Part shown: positions 12,405 through 23,950 of the stretch, in pieces
Layout of the letters: each line of letters begins with the position of its first letter
Numbering within the stretch: the stretch's first letter is position 1
From: Ascaris suum
Lineage: Eukaryota > Nematoda > Chromadorea > Rhabditida > Ascarididae
NCBI GenBank assembly: GCA_013433145.1
Contig: CM024180.1
Span: 1,302,001-1,366,000 of the forward strand
Reading direction: 5' to 3'
DNA length: 64,000 nucleotides
The notes under the pieces: generated by a model
Seen by the model: only the letters and a program-made list of their open reading frames with translations
What the model was told of the DNA's origin: nothing
Database searches by the model: none
Program-made: the position numbers and the translations under genes

Positions 12405-12568
12405 AAAAAACACAATATAGAAATATTTCTATGAATTTATTTTTCAGTGGGAAAATATGTCAGCAATTTAAATTGAATTGCCGAAGAATATTACAATTGA
12501 ATTGAAAAAGAATTAAAATAAAAAAACACAATATAAAAACAATTGAAAAAAGAAAATATGTCAGCAAT
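12405..12568. repeat. Diverged local duplication
   Basis: Two blocks recur in the same order: AAAAAACACAATATA at 12405-12419 and 12521-12535, then GAAAATATGTCAGCAAT at 12451-12467 and 12552-12568. The spacing differs by 15 bp between copies, so this is an old tandem duplication with an indel rather than a satellite. Confidence 0.65.
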
Positions 12569-12658
12569 CTTGCTCTTTGGCGTTAGACAAGAAAATGGAT
12601 GATAAAATATGATTATCAGGTAATCCAATAGGTGAAACAGGGTAAATCATGATTGCTG

Positions 12659-12661
<3 letters not shown>

Positions 12662-12724
<63 letters not shown>
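12662..12724. repeat. (TA)n microsatellite, 63 bp
   Basis: Uninterrupted TA dinucleotides. The flanks are unique. Confidence 0.97.
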
Positions 12725-12727
<3 letters not shown>

Positions 12728-14635
12728 TGAAGTAAAGTAAAGTGTAATGACGTGAGAATCAAAATAACTGCATACGTTTGATCATGTGCTCGTATATGCT
12801 GTTTCAAAAGCTGAAATGTGCAATTGCAGCGAATGGAATAAAGGCGAGCAAAAATTCGTAATAACTCTCTGCTCCATATAATTGCCGCAGCAGCAACTTT
12901 ATAGGTTACTAACAGAAGAATATAATACAGATTTACATCATATCATTCGAAATCAAATAGAAAAAAGCAGCAATTGAGGTGATATGCCAAGATGTGCGAA
13001 TCAGGCTTTTTCGTCAGTTCCTGGAAAAAAACTAAACAACATGCATACGGTAATACACTGCTATTCAAAATAAACCAAATATCCGTTAGGCGGTTAGATA
13101 ATAACAAATATTTCTCCAAAATTTTCGATGAATGTTGCTTTCCATACGCTATTCAAATTTACATGATCAGAAATCTGCCTTCTTGTCCACATGTTGGCTT
13201 GACAGTTTCAGCGCCGAAACCACTGGAATTTTAGGTAGGCAGTTTGATGCGCATTATTTATACCGTATAACTTCCACTTAGACCAGCATTCATACTCATT
13301 TGTCCGATGCAAAAAAAAAAAACTCACAGTCGCTTATATACATCTATGAGTTTGCGTGCAGTTTTGAACGGGTTGAAAGCTCAATTTTTTTTTTAGCAGT
13401 GGGGTCGCATGCGAGTGGAAAAACATTCCGTACAAGCTGGAACGTTGTTTTGATGAAATAATCTCATCCAATAAAGCGATCTATTCCATAGACTATAAAT
13501 AAATATGCAAATATGATGCTAATGCTAATGCGTTAACGTTTCAATCGGACTAACCGCACATACAAATCCTCGACAAAATATCCATTTTCTTTGAGGTGCC
13601 GATTGCAAAATGTTATTTCGTCACGTTGTGGAGTACAACTCATAATTCTATAAAATTTATGCAGATTTTGATTATTATGTAAATTTTTGCTCATAACTTA
13701 ATAGCACTATCTCAACGTTTTGAATGGTCACTTCGAAATTCGTGGCGATTTGTCCTTCTATTGTTTAGTCGTGCTCATAAAATTTCTTAGCTTTAGGTTT
13801 TACGGTCCCAAGTTGAAACCACGGATATATAATAGGATTGCCTTCGTAAATTTGCGCTTTATAAGTCGAAGTTAAAAGAAACAGAATGGAAAATGACAGC
13901 GTTAGTTGCATTATTTGTTAACCTCCACTGTGAGGAACGTTTAATTGTAGATATATTGGAAGAATTGAATGAGCAGTTTATTACACAGGTGTACATGACG
14001 TTCACTAAAAAATAAGCTTAATTATTTTATTCATAATGAGTTGCTCGGAAATTTGGATTGTGTCTTAACACGTTATTGAATATTATAGAATCGTTAATAA
14101 CAAAAGACGACGCAACGATTTCATGGAAATATATAAATGGAAGAACAAGAAAATTTAGCAATATGCAAGACTCGAACTTGTCGAATATATCTTTCATCGA
14201 CTTCTTTTTAAAGCGATTGAATCACTACCTGTTAATGCCATAAAACTGAATCCTGTATAATCGACAATGTGTTGCCTTTTATCTATCGCAAACATTTTAA
14301 TGGCTTGCTATAAGATAAAACCGTCTGAAGCAGTATATCCTCTTTAGTGTTCACCACAACCCACCGATCAGTGGCCAAAATTAGTTTATTTGTTTCGTAA
14401 ATGAAATTTTCTATGCTGGTCATTTACCGACTACCAGCTAATTCGACCGGCTGCCATAAAAAGAAGCGGTTCGAGTGGCTCGATTTACAGGATTCGCACA
14501 GGATTTGTATTTTTAGGATTTGGATTTTATACGGTCATGAAGCATCGATAAAGACCACGAATCTGATGTTTCATGGAACTATGGATCCATATAGTTGTGC
14601 ATCTTCCTATTTGCAATTTTCTATCACCTCCATAC

Positions 14636-14794
14636 TTAGAGTGAATCGGTTCTCAACGAATGAACGCATTCCTCGAGGCCTCTTGCGGATTTGTCATCTG
14701 TGCAGGAAATTGTCCTCACGTAAAGGATGAGTGGATTCTTTCCGTAATTATGGAATTCATTTCTTTTATAGTTGGTCTGTCGAATTTTGGCCAT
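14636..14794 (-). CDS. Small ORF, 52 residues, unknown
   Basis: ATG to TAA with no intron: MAKIRQTNYKRNEFHNYG, then KNPLILYVRTISCTDDK, then SARGLEECVHSLRTDSL. An in-frame TGA lies directly before the ATG. The region is more G+C-rich than its flanks and the composition looks protein-like, with a basic N-terminus and acidic C-terminal half. It also contains a possible donor/acceptor pair (TAC/GTGAGG, GCACAG) only 22 nt apart, too short to be an intron. The opposite strand has a 109-codon ATG frame (14401-14730), which overlaps it and is the competing call. Confidence 0.28.
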   Translation of the reverse strand: MAKIRQTNYKRNEFHNYGKNPLILYVRTISCTDDKSARGLEECVHSLRTDSL

Positions 14795-15309
14795 TCATTT
14801 GATGTGCATGTTAAACGGGCGCATTTTTTTTCTACATCGTTTACTATCGTCCCATAGGGCAACACTGAGCACTCATTTAATTCGGCAGTGAATGAGTGCG
14901 TAGCTAGTGAATTTGCCTTGAAAAGAGTTCAAATAGCGAAGTTTTGACAGAGATTTTTGCTTTTTCTATTCTTAAATATACTAAGAATGATTCAAATGAA
15001 AGACTGAATTGTATTGTAAGATGAATCCGAGAAATTAAGTTCAATAATCATCAATAAATTCGATTTCGGTAATCGAAATGAAATAAATATTTGCAATAAT
15101 TTCATGATGATTTTATTGCAAATTGCTCCACTGTCTATAGCTTTTATTCGTTCTTTCCTTTTGCGTGCTCTGATATATGCGAGTGGCTGCCGATCACAAA
15201 TTGTTATGCTTGATACATAGCTGTATATGTGCCGTTTATGAGTGGCGGCTTTAACTGTCAAAATCATTTGTAGTTACTTATTTTTGGATTTTTCTATAGT
15301 AGCCCCAAA

Positions 15310-15467
<158 letters not shown>

Positions 15468-15819
15468 AGCATTAGGAGTTGATGAACCACTTCTGCTTCG
15501 CAATAAGGCTATTAATTTGCAATCCGTCTGTAGTTCGAAAGAGGTGTAACTATGGAAGCAGTTTAACATAAAGCGTCACTGAGAATGAAAGAGCTTCCTT
15601 GGGCCAACACTCGTGAGAAATTGATGAGATAAACGAATATGAGTGATGTATTCATGCTATATAATATTTCCGTAATAAATTCCCACATGTGGGAAAGTAC
15701 ACTTAACCAATGAAAAGGAATTCATATGAGAGAGTTTTCCCATAGGAAAGAATTTAATGTCAGTAGTTAGAAAGCGATACACTAATTAATCCAACAAATG
15801 ATAAAGGTTATCGGGTGGA

Positions 15820-15830
15820 GGGGGGGGGGG
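15820..15830. repeat. G11 homopolymer
   Basis: Eleven G preceded by a GGGTGGA context. Confidence 0.9.
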
Positions 15831-16139
15831 AATTAATTGAAATATGCACTTTTAGCGCGTTAATCTACTAAGCCAACCGAGATTCGCAAATATTTCGGAA
15901 AAAATACCCCCAATTGCAAAAAAACATTAATTGCAAAAGTCATAAAGAAACAACAGCAGATTTTTGCTGATACCTTTTGCTAAACAATTCAGCATAGAAA
16001 GCACTCTTAAGGCAATAAATTCTCCTTTGAGTTACATTCGACCGGAAGCAGTATGAACGTTACGGTTTATTTATGTGGTATTGATACATAGAAAAAATGA
16101 TGACGAACTTTAGGAAAAGTGGTATGCACACAACCACCA

Positions 16140-16155
16140 CCCCCCCCCCCCCCCC
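16140..16155. repeat. C16 homopolymer
   Basis: Sixteen C, preceded by CCACCAC and followed by CTCCCC and an A run. Confidence 0.9.
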
Positions 16156-16576
16156 TCTCCCCAAAAAAAAATCGAATCTATCTATCGAATCTATCACTAT
16201 TGCATTCGTAGTTTATCAACCGAAACGATGATATGGAAATATGGAATATGTCCATAAGAATGCCGCCACCCATTATGCACTTCTACAAATATTTGCAATA
16301 GCATATAAACCAACCATTTATGTTGAGATTTATTAATGCGACGTTAGAGATTTTTATATATTTTCGAGCGTCTCATAAATCATATAGCATCGAGAATGAT
16401 ATGATAAAATTGCGGAAATATATCGAGAAATATTCCAAAGAAATTATTCATCTATGTGTTTATATATTCGTATTAAATATCAGTTTCTTATAAAGATTAA
16501 CACACGTAAACAAATAGTTTTATATACGAAAGGATGCTAAAATAGTTCTAACAATCGAATCATCTACACAAAGTTT

Positions 16577-17090
16577 TCAAAGTTTCTTCCTGCGGAACGC
16601 TGTTTGAAAAAAATAAAAGCATCGATAGTAGAATGACGAAAAAAAAATCAATGTGAAATATATACAGATTTTTTTTTTCGTCTATTTTTAAATAATTGCT
16701 TCCAAAGTTGATCAATAGACTCACGCTGTAATTAAAATATTCGTTCACATAAGCTGCATCGGTCTTCAATATGAAACTATTGAAAAAAAAAACAAAGAAA
16801 TTTGCAAAAGTAGATTAAAAAAATTTCTTAAATAAATGGCGTACGTTTAATGTTGAAGAAACTATGAGAAATAACAAAGTAATATTTTACGTCTATGGAT
16901 AATATAACGTTGAAACTATGCCACACATGAAGAAATTCTCTAGCTGATTTTAGGCGTAGTCTAATGCTGAATTTAAATAGGACTTTATGAGAAACTCGCC
17001 GTTGAAGTAGTTGACATTGACATACGAGTAAGGACATTCGCCACAATTGTTTGCAATATGGGAAGTTCGCTTTAAGCAATAGCTATTCAT
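16577..17090 (-). CDS. Putative three-exon small membrane protein
   Basis: Exons 17026-17090 (ATG; donor TACTC/GTATGT), 16725-16776 (acceptor TTTTTTCAATAG; donor AGC/GTGAGT) and 16577-16681 (acceptor TTTAAAAATAG; TGA) join in phase to give 73 residues. The start is MNSYCLKRTSHIANNCGECPY, with three Cys, and the end is a hydrophobic aromatic segment (ICIYFTLIFFSSFYY) followed by a basic tail (RRKKL). The second intron is only 43 nt. The frame is also open upstream of the ATG (IILLCAFVH...), so the start may lie on an earlier exon. Function unknown; it could be the C-terminal part of a larger membrane protein. Confidence 0.28.
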
Positions 17091-17987
17091 GTGCACGAAA
17101 GCGCACAACAAAATGATTGTTGCTGCATGAATATTTCATATGCATACGTTAAAACTTTGCGAATGACGATTGTCATTTTTAAAAAATAGTTGAATAGTAA
17201 TACCGTTGAAGTCGATAACGATTCTATAAAGAAAATAAAGAATGAATTTTTTCTGAGCATAATCCTATAAAGAAAATAAGAAATTATATATGGAAAAATA
17301 AATAATTTCAATTCTAACGAACAATCATTCCTATCATATAACAAAGAAAAACTTGAGATATTCCTTTTATCCTAGATTTAGCAAAAAATTTCAGTCAAAA
17401 TCCATAGAGGAGTGGCGTTATTCGATAGCAACAGAAGAAAGGGTTTGAGGGAGGATATTATTTTTGCTGCTAGAATTTAGTAATATGCAACAATATTAGT
17501 AATTCGATGTTTCTTTGATATATGACGAAGAACTGATTGCATCAACGGCATGATTGATGAGAGAGATTATCGAGAAATGCAAAGAAAAAAAAAAACACAG
17601 CTTTCAATCAAAGTTTTGAGCTAAGTTTAGTCGACGAATAGCAGATTCATTTAGAGGAGAGGAAGTGGAAAATAATTAAGTTTATAGGTGTATTGCATGA
17701 ACTGATTAATCATATTTGGTGATATTATCTTTTCATGCTATTATTTATCTAATGTTTTGTGCGAATCTACTCTCTTAATATCGGATTTTTAGATTTGATA
17801 AGCGAATCTATTCTCTTGCTGGCACAACTTTATTCATTTGGATAGTACATTTGCATATTTGAGAGTAAGAGGGATCCAAACACGATCTACACGATCTACT
17901 GTTACCTCATATTTATTACCAGTACATTTGCAACAAAACTATAGAATACAATGGAGTTCGTAATGTTTTCTTGAGGTGGTAGAAGAG

Positions 17988-18021
17988 GCGGGGTGGGGGG
18001 GGGATCGGGTAGAGGGGGAGG
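17988..18021 (+). other. G-rich tract with G-quadruplex potential
   Basis: Four or more G runs of at least three, separated by loops of 1-4 nt (GCGGGGT, G9, ATCGGGTAGA, GGGGG). This fits the classical intramolecular quadruplex pattern. No adjacent gene was identified. Confidence 0.7.
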
Positions 18022-18944
18022 TGATATCATCTAATCAAAAGACTTCTGAGCAGAAAGAAAAGACTGCATTCGATGAAGTTAATTTTGGAAACGTCATCGT
18101 TCACGAGTAAGACATTCTTTAACAATCTAGTGATCATTACTAGCAGTAGAAAAACAACAGTAATAAAATCAACAAGGTAAATACTACTCTTCTCGTCCAA
18201 TTCTTCTTTCCATCTATCCATTTATTTCAATACTGAATTGATATTGAATTATGCCTCATCGTTCTTGTCATCCTTATCAATTGAATCTGTTTATTTCATC
18301 GGCTTTCATCGAGCTATCCCTCACTCATTTGCATATACTAACTAGCAAATTTACATATTTTGTTTGGTACTAATTGTATGGGCATTCTTTCGGTGGTATG
18401 ACGTTATTTTTGATTACTTTTAACTGCTATCAGATGATACAGAAGTACACCGAAATTGATGCAATCATACATCATTTCGATTTCAGAGAAGTTTGGCAAT
18501 TATACGATCAGAAAGTTCAGTTATGCACAATATACGAGTTTAATTGAGTTTAATGGATATCTATCAAGATTGAAAATTTCTGCACAGATAAATAAACCGA
18601 TATTCCACTCTATAATATTGCTCGAAAACTTTCATAGCAAATAAATGAAGAAAATAATGATATCCGTTCATTGTGAAAACCTTTAGTATATTTCTAGCAG
18701 CTAATGCAGTAATTCTTCTACGTGATATGAGCTACTAGAATTACATAACTGCAAAACTTCAACAATTACTTGTAAGTAAAACAATCTCAACGTTTTAGCC
18801 ATAGTATGCTCAATTTATGAGGAAAACAAGGGTAAGAAGGCAATGAGGTAGAGTGAATTGCTCTAGGATAGCCTCTCTCATCATAAAAAGACGAAAAATT
18901 TTCAACAACTAAATTATATTAAATGACATATTTTTTTTTAGATA

Positions 18945-18960
18945 CTAGAGAGATCTCTAG
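18945..18960. repeat. 16-bp perfect palindrome
   Basis: CTAGAGAGATCTCTAG is its own reverse complement. Confidence 0.9.
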
Positions 18961-19410
18961 CATATAAATTCGAATCAACTCTGTCTACGTAAGAGATTGC
19001 AAAAGATGAGAAACGAATCTTCTCGAAATTGATTACTTTTATGAAATTGAATCCGCCAAGAGATGAAACGAAACTATGAATTAAGCAAAGCGGAAAAAAA
19101 AAAAGAATGAAAGCATGCTAAAATTGAGTTAGAGAAAATCGAGTATATGAGAACAATGAAAGTGCACATAAAAGGTGTGCAAACAGTGAGATTGCCGTTC
19201 TGCTAGTGGCATCAGATGAAAGCGCACATCCTCAACCACGCATTCCATCCGCCCATCGAAAAAAAAAAACGAGCTTTTCGTTTTTTTTTTTGAATTGCGC
19301 AAGCTTACGAGTTGCATAAAATTTTTCAAAACTAGCGATTAAGTCTTCAAAATCCTTGTGAGAATTGTATACATCCTTACTGATCAAGAATCACACCTCC
19401 TCTGAAATTT

Positions 19411-19489
19411 GAACAAAGAGGAAGAGCAAGAGAGATGGAGACAAAGAGAAGGAGAGGGAGGAAAGATAGAAGAAAGGGGAAACGAGAGT
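19411..19489 (+). repeat. Polypurine tract
   Basis: About 80 nt almost entirely A/G (GAGGAAGAG, GAGAAGGAGAGGGAGG), interrupted by only a few pyrimidines. It is capable of triplex formation. Confidence 0.75.
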
Positions 19490-19936
19490 AAACTTGGATT
19501 GGTAGAATAAATGTCAACATATATTCACACTGATAATCGAATCAGCAACTGTATTCGAACTATACGTGAAACAAAGGCATTTTTTCTTTGTCAACGAATT
19601 TTCTTCGAGGGATCTCTTGTAAACATAACCCATGGGAAAACACATATAAAACACCATAAACGGAATTCATAAATTAGACACCGATACGAATTGCGCAACA
19701 ATAGTGAAATGAAACAGCAAAAAGGCGATGTTTTCAAATATCACTGGGGCAAAATTCCCTAAGGAGAGAACAATACTGACATTGGAAAACTGCACAATTT
19801 TGTCACCTGAAATAGGCAATTGATGCTTTTCTGCAAGAGAATTGCCTTTATTGACTAATTTTCAGCGGTGATATCCTAGTCTCTTGATTACGCGAACCTA
19901 TACCTACCATCGTGTTTGGAATAAACTCGCTAGGCT

Positions 19937-20048
<112 letters not shown>

Positions 20049-22956
20049 GAATTAAAATACTGAAATTAAGGTGAGGTTCACTTCTGTCCCAAACAGCCTA
20101 GAAACCCAGGCAAAGGTATGCATTAACAATCATGTAAGTTTCAATAGTGTGAGAGCAACTTGTTTTCGAGCTTTTATAATAAAAGTAGCTTTGTTTTTAT
20201 TCTCATGAAAGTTTTATAAAAATGAGCATAATTATAGAAAGAGGTGTTTCAAAAAAAAAAACGCAAAGAGTTTATCCCAGTTACTAGCACATATCGCAAG
20301 AAATACTTCTATCAAATCATATCATATTGCTTCTTTGTATCTGAACAATTTTCCAGCAATAATAGGCTTTTTCCCTTTTATCGCAATTAAAAATTGCCAT
20401 AGAATTCATTGCCAAGCAAAGTGATCTCTCGAATGGCACGGAAACACCTAATTCCCCTCTCCTCTTTCTTCCCCATCAAAGATAAGAAATTTTATCAAGG
20501 CATAAGCAATATGCGGTACGAGTTTATTGAATTAATCTGTCATGGTCAAAATTACGATTGATCAAGAAAGCATAAGTACGCTCGATGAGAAATTTCAAAA
20601 AAAATCATGTTATATGCCGTTAGTAGTACAGAAAGTTTTCAGTAAGCGTGATAACATTACTCTAATTTACTGATAACATTACTTTCAATCTTTCAATTGA
20701 TACATTCAATGGTCGATGAAATTCATTGGCACATTGCTTAATTTCCTTATTTTTATGCATTTTCAAGAAAAAAAAATTCCATAACACTTTCATAAATTAA
20801 TTAAGCAACGTATTTCAATAATTTGAATATTTCAAAATTTCCATTTTTTTTTAAAGTTTGCGATGAAAATTTTTCAACGGCAATTTTCTAATATTAAGGA
20901 GAATTTTTTAACGAATGTGATGAATTCTATTTTTTTTTTGAATGAGAAATTTTTTATGTATTATTTATTTGTAAGTATGAAAATATTTTTACAATTTACT
21001 ACTTTTAAATGAACGAGTAGAATATCACGAAAAATGATAAATAGTAAACAATAAATAAAATATGAACTCTATGCAGAAATTAATACGAACAAATTATCTC
21101 GGCTAAATAAATGAAAAATTAATGAAAATTTCTCCTTATTTTTTTCAAGAATATATTTTCTAAAGTGAGTAGATTCTTATAGCAGATATCTCTTAACATA
21201 AAAACGTTTATTTATTATTATTTTATCAGTGATGAATATTTTTTCGCTTATCATTTAATCATTTATCACATACAAATGGAGGATATTACGCATTTTTCAA
21301 AACAATATAAAAATTGATGAATAAGAAAAATGACGAAGCATAAATTTCGACGACTTCATAGAAAAGAATAAAGTGCAAATGAAATGCAAATAAAAGTTCT
21401 GCAAAACGGAAGATAGACTATGGAAGTTTCCCAAATTTGCATGATATTTTTCTCCCTCGAAAATAGGCAAAACACTGATTTAGTTAAGCAATAGGTAGAA
21501 ATGATTTTAGCTTAATCGGATACGATCTAATCAACACCTGAATTCTAACAAAGAACGAATAAACATGAGAATTTATAGTTTGCCCTGAAATGTATGTTAT
21601 GTGATTACAGTTCGACCAGAGTCGAATTTTTCCTATGCGCTAAAATTTCAACCATCGACATCGACTTATTCGGTGATTGCATGGACACATGGGGGACGTA
21701 TGCATGGAGAATGGCTTTTTAAAATATATCCGTTACATGCTAATATGATATGGTCTTCTATTCTGATGTTTCTATTTCCGCCTGTCGCCTTTCCCTCGTC
21801 CTCCGTCTTCCACTTTTCTATCCCCTCCTCTCATCGTTTTCTGATGAGTTATTATTACTTTTATGAACAAGCCAGCTTTGCAGATATTGAGAGTACGAAT
21901 AACACAAAAAATCAATAAAGCAATAATCATCAAACTTCTAAAAGCAAAATCATAGAAATGTCCACTTTTATAGTGTTGCAATGATTTTCTCCGAAATGCT
22001 AATCGTGAACGAATGTGGGCACCTCATTGTCCATTATGTTCACTTTGACACTCAGCAGTTATGATCGCTAGACGACTTGTTTCCGGTAACCGAGAATCGA
22101 CGGTCTTTCCTTGCGTCATGGAATTTAGAATCGACACAAGCATGAAATGCAAACGATCAGCACTCTAATATACGTTTTAGTCAAATTCTAGAGATGATGC
22201 ATCGAATATAAAAACTGAGGCCACCGTAAATTCAAGCAAAATTATGAGGGTAGAGGCCAAATTATTATATCTAGGCTCTAGAAGCTCTTAGAACTATTTC
22301 ACATCAGTGGTAATGATGTTCGATCGAACGGATAAGAAAAGCATTACGGAAGAGAACAAGGAAAGCATTTATGCAATGGGCGTTCGTCAAGCGTCATTTT
22401 GGAGTCGCTAGCTGACCAATACTGCAAATAAAATAAACTTGCGCATACCTCTGCGTTTCGCCTTGTCTTGTCTTATTTGTCACATAATCGAATTGTTTGC
22501 CGTAACGCAGCGCTTAAAATGATTTTATTCTCCTCGAAATTAGTATTCAACTATGACTGTACCACTCAAGAAATCTACTAATATCTAACGCTAAATGACT
22601 TTCTCACAAATTATCGATCACCTTTATGATATGCGTGAGTATTTTAGAAAATTTTGACGGTTAATTTTGAAGTATTTAATAAAAAATGAAAAGCAAAAAA
22701 AAAGATCGGTATATTTTGAAATAATTAGTTTATTATTCTTGTTCTTATAAAGTTACACACAAAAAATATTTGCTTATAATCACAAATGAGTTTAAAATGG
22801 ATCATTTCTTAGTGCATTGAAGAATTTACCTACTCAAGAGGAAACATATATGCGAACAGACTATATATGTCTCAATTAGAAACGAGCCACGTTTTGTGGT
22901 CGGAATGAACGCGTATTGGGAAATAGCTCTTACTCTGCATATGCATGAAAATTCAT

Positions 22957-23194
22957 TCAGTAATTTGCTCTTAATTTCACAGGAATATGTATAATTTCAT
23001 ACGTATATTCGATTGGGAAATGAAACGTTCCAGCTAAAATTAAGACATAAATTCCAGGTATGACGATAACGGATGCGATATTGATTGTGAAGTGATGTGA
23101 ATAGCTTACATGATAAAAACACCACTAAACCCTCGCAGACTGTCATCAACGTGGATATGCGCCGATAGGCTCGAATTCGATCAACTGCTTCCAT
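22957..23194 (-). CDS. Possible two-exon small protein (weak)
   Basis: Exon 23110-23194 starts at ATG (MEAVDRIRAYRRIST, then a hydrophobic LMTVCEGLVVFLS) and ends at donor TCAT/GTAAGC. Exon 22957-23033 follows acceptor AATTTTAG and ends SGTFHFPIEYTYEIIH...NY with TGA. The intron is 76 nt and the phase is consistent, giving 53 residues. An overlapping frame in the first exon (VGGNLWKQLIEFEPIGAYP) is equally open, so the choice of frame is uncertain. Confidence 0.2.
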
Positions 23195-23583
23195 AAATTA
23201 CCTCCAACTGTTTTGAATAACATCTGCATTGTGGCTAAGCAAAATATTAGTACGCTTTTGCGTGGCTTCTTTGATTTATTGATATAATAAACATGCGGGA
23301 TTAACTCACCTTTATATCGACATTGATATCAGTCTCTATATTTATTAATATTTGTATACATTGGGACTGATTGAATATGTGACCGTCTGGAACTTATCTT
23401 ATTAACCAGTATTTATTTGTTCCCTGAACTGAAGCTTTATACTCAAACATCAAAAAACGGAAATTTTTGGTGGAGAATTTGCGTTAAAGCATTAATGATT
23501 CTTAGAAAACCCGGAAAACGAACTTTACCATTAGACAGTCTTAAAAATATCTAAAAACTGACGTGACCTTCGTATATTGCATT

Positions 23584-23790
23584 TTACGAATTCATATACT
23601 TCAGCCATCGAAAGAAATCGCCGTCAAGAAAACGCGTTTCAAAATTTTCCACTTGTACTTTTCCACTACAATTTTCCAAGGGAATAGTAGGCAAGGTTGG
23701 AGGAGGGTAGGCTTTAGGGGGAAGGAATTCTAGTCTACATACCGATAGGCTCACATGAAACATGTGAATGACTGTCTGTACGAGCACCAA
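23584..23790 (-). CDS. Possible exon with proline-rich segment
   Basis: Open minus frame ending TAA, with hydrophobic VLVQTVIHMFHVSLSVC, then a proline-rich part (FLPPKAYPPPTLPTIP), then ENFETRFLDGDFFRWL. It has no ATG near the start (the first codon here is TTG), so it would have to be an internal or last exon. An in-frame TGA lies nine codons upstream. The opposite strand has an ATG frame at 23768-23950 (MTVCTSTKDNEEYHK..., one hydrophobic span), which is the competing call. Confidence 0.2.
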   Translation of the reverse strand: MVLVQTVIHMFHVSLSVCRLEFLPPKAYPPPTLPTIPLENCSGKVQVENFETRFLDGDFFRWLKYMNS

Positions 23791-23950
23791 GGATAATGAA
23801 GAATACCATAAAACAATTCAAAATTCCGCAGTTTTAATTACTATTCTAGCCAACCATGTCTTATTGATGATTGCCTTCAAACACGCACTGAAAGAGAGAG
23901 AAAAAAAAGAAGTAAATCAAAAGCGGTTAGATGGCAACATTCAGTATTGA

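Larger units (their letters stand above)
11323..14635. other. A+T-rich gene-free stretch
   Basis: Holds homopolymers, a local duplication at 12405-12568 and a (TA)n array at 12662-12724. A 60-nt minus-strand exon candidate at 13163-13222 (acceptor ATTCCAG, donor CAT/GTAAAT) has no compatible partner. Otherwise I see no supported gene. Confidence 0.35.

Noticed and set aside
13163..13222. 60-nt minus exon candidate (GFGAETVKPTCGQEGRF)
   Set aside because: Good splice sites, but no phase-compatible neighbour and too short to stand alone.
14401..14730. 109-codon plus ATG frame
   Set aside because: Length within chance expectation and overlaps the better-looking minus ORF at 14636-14794.
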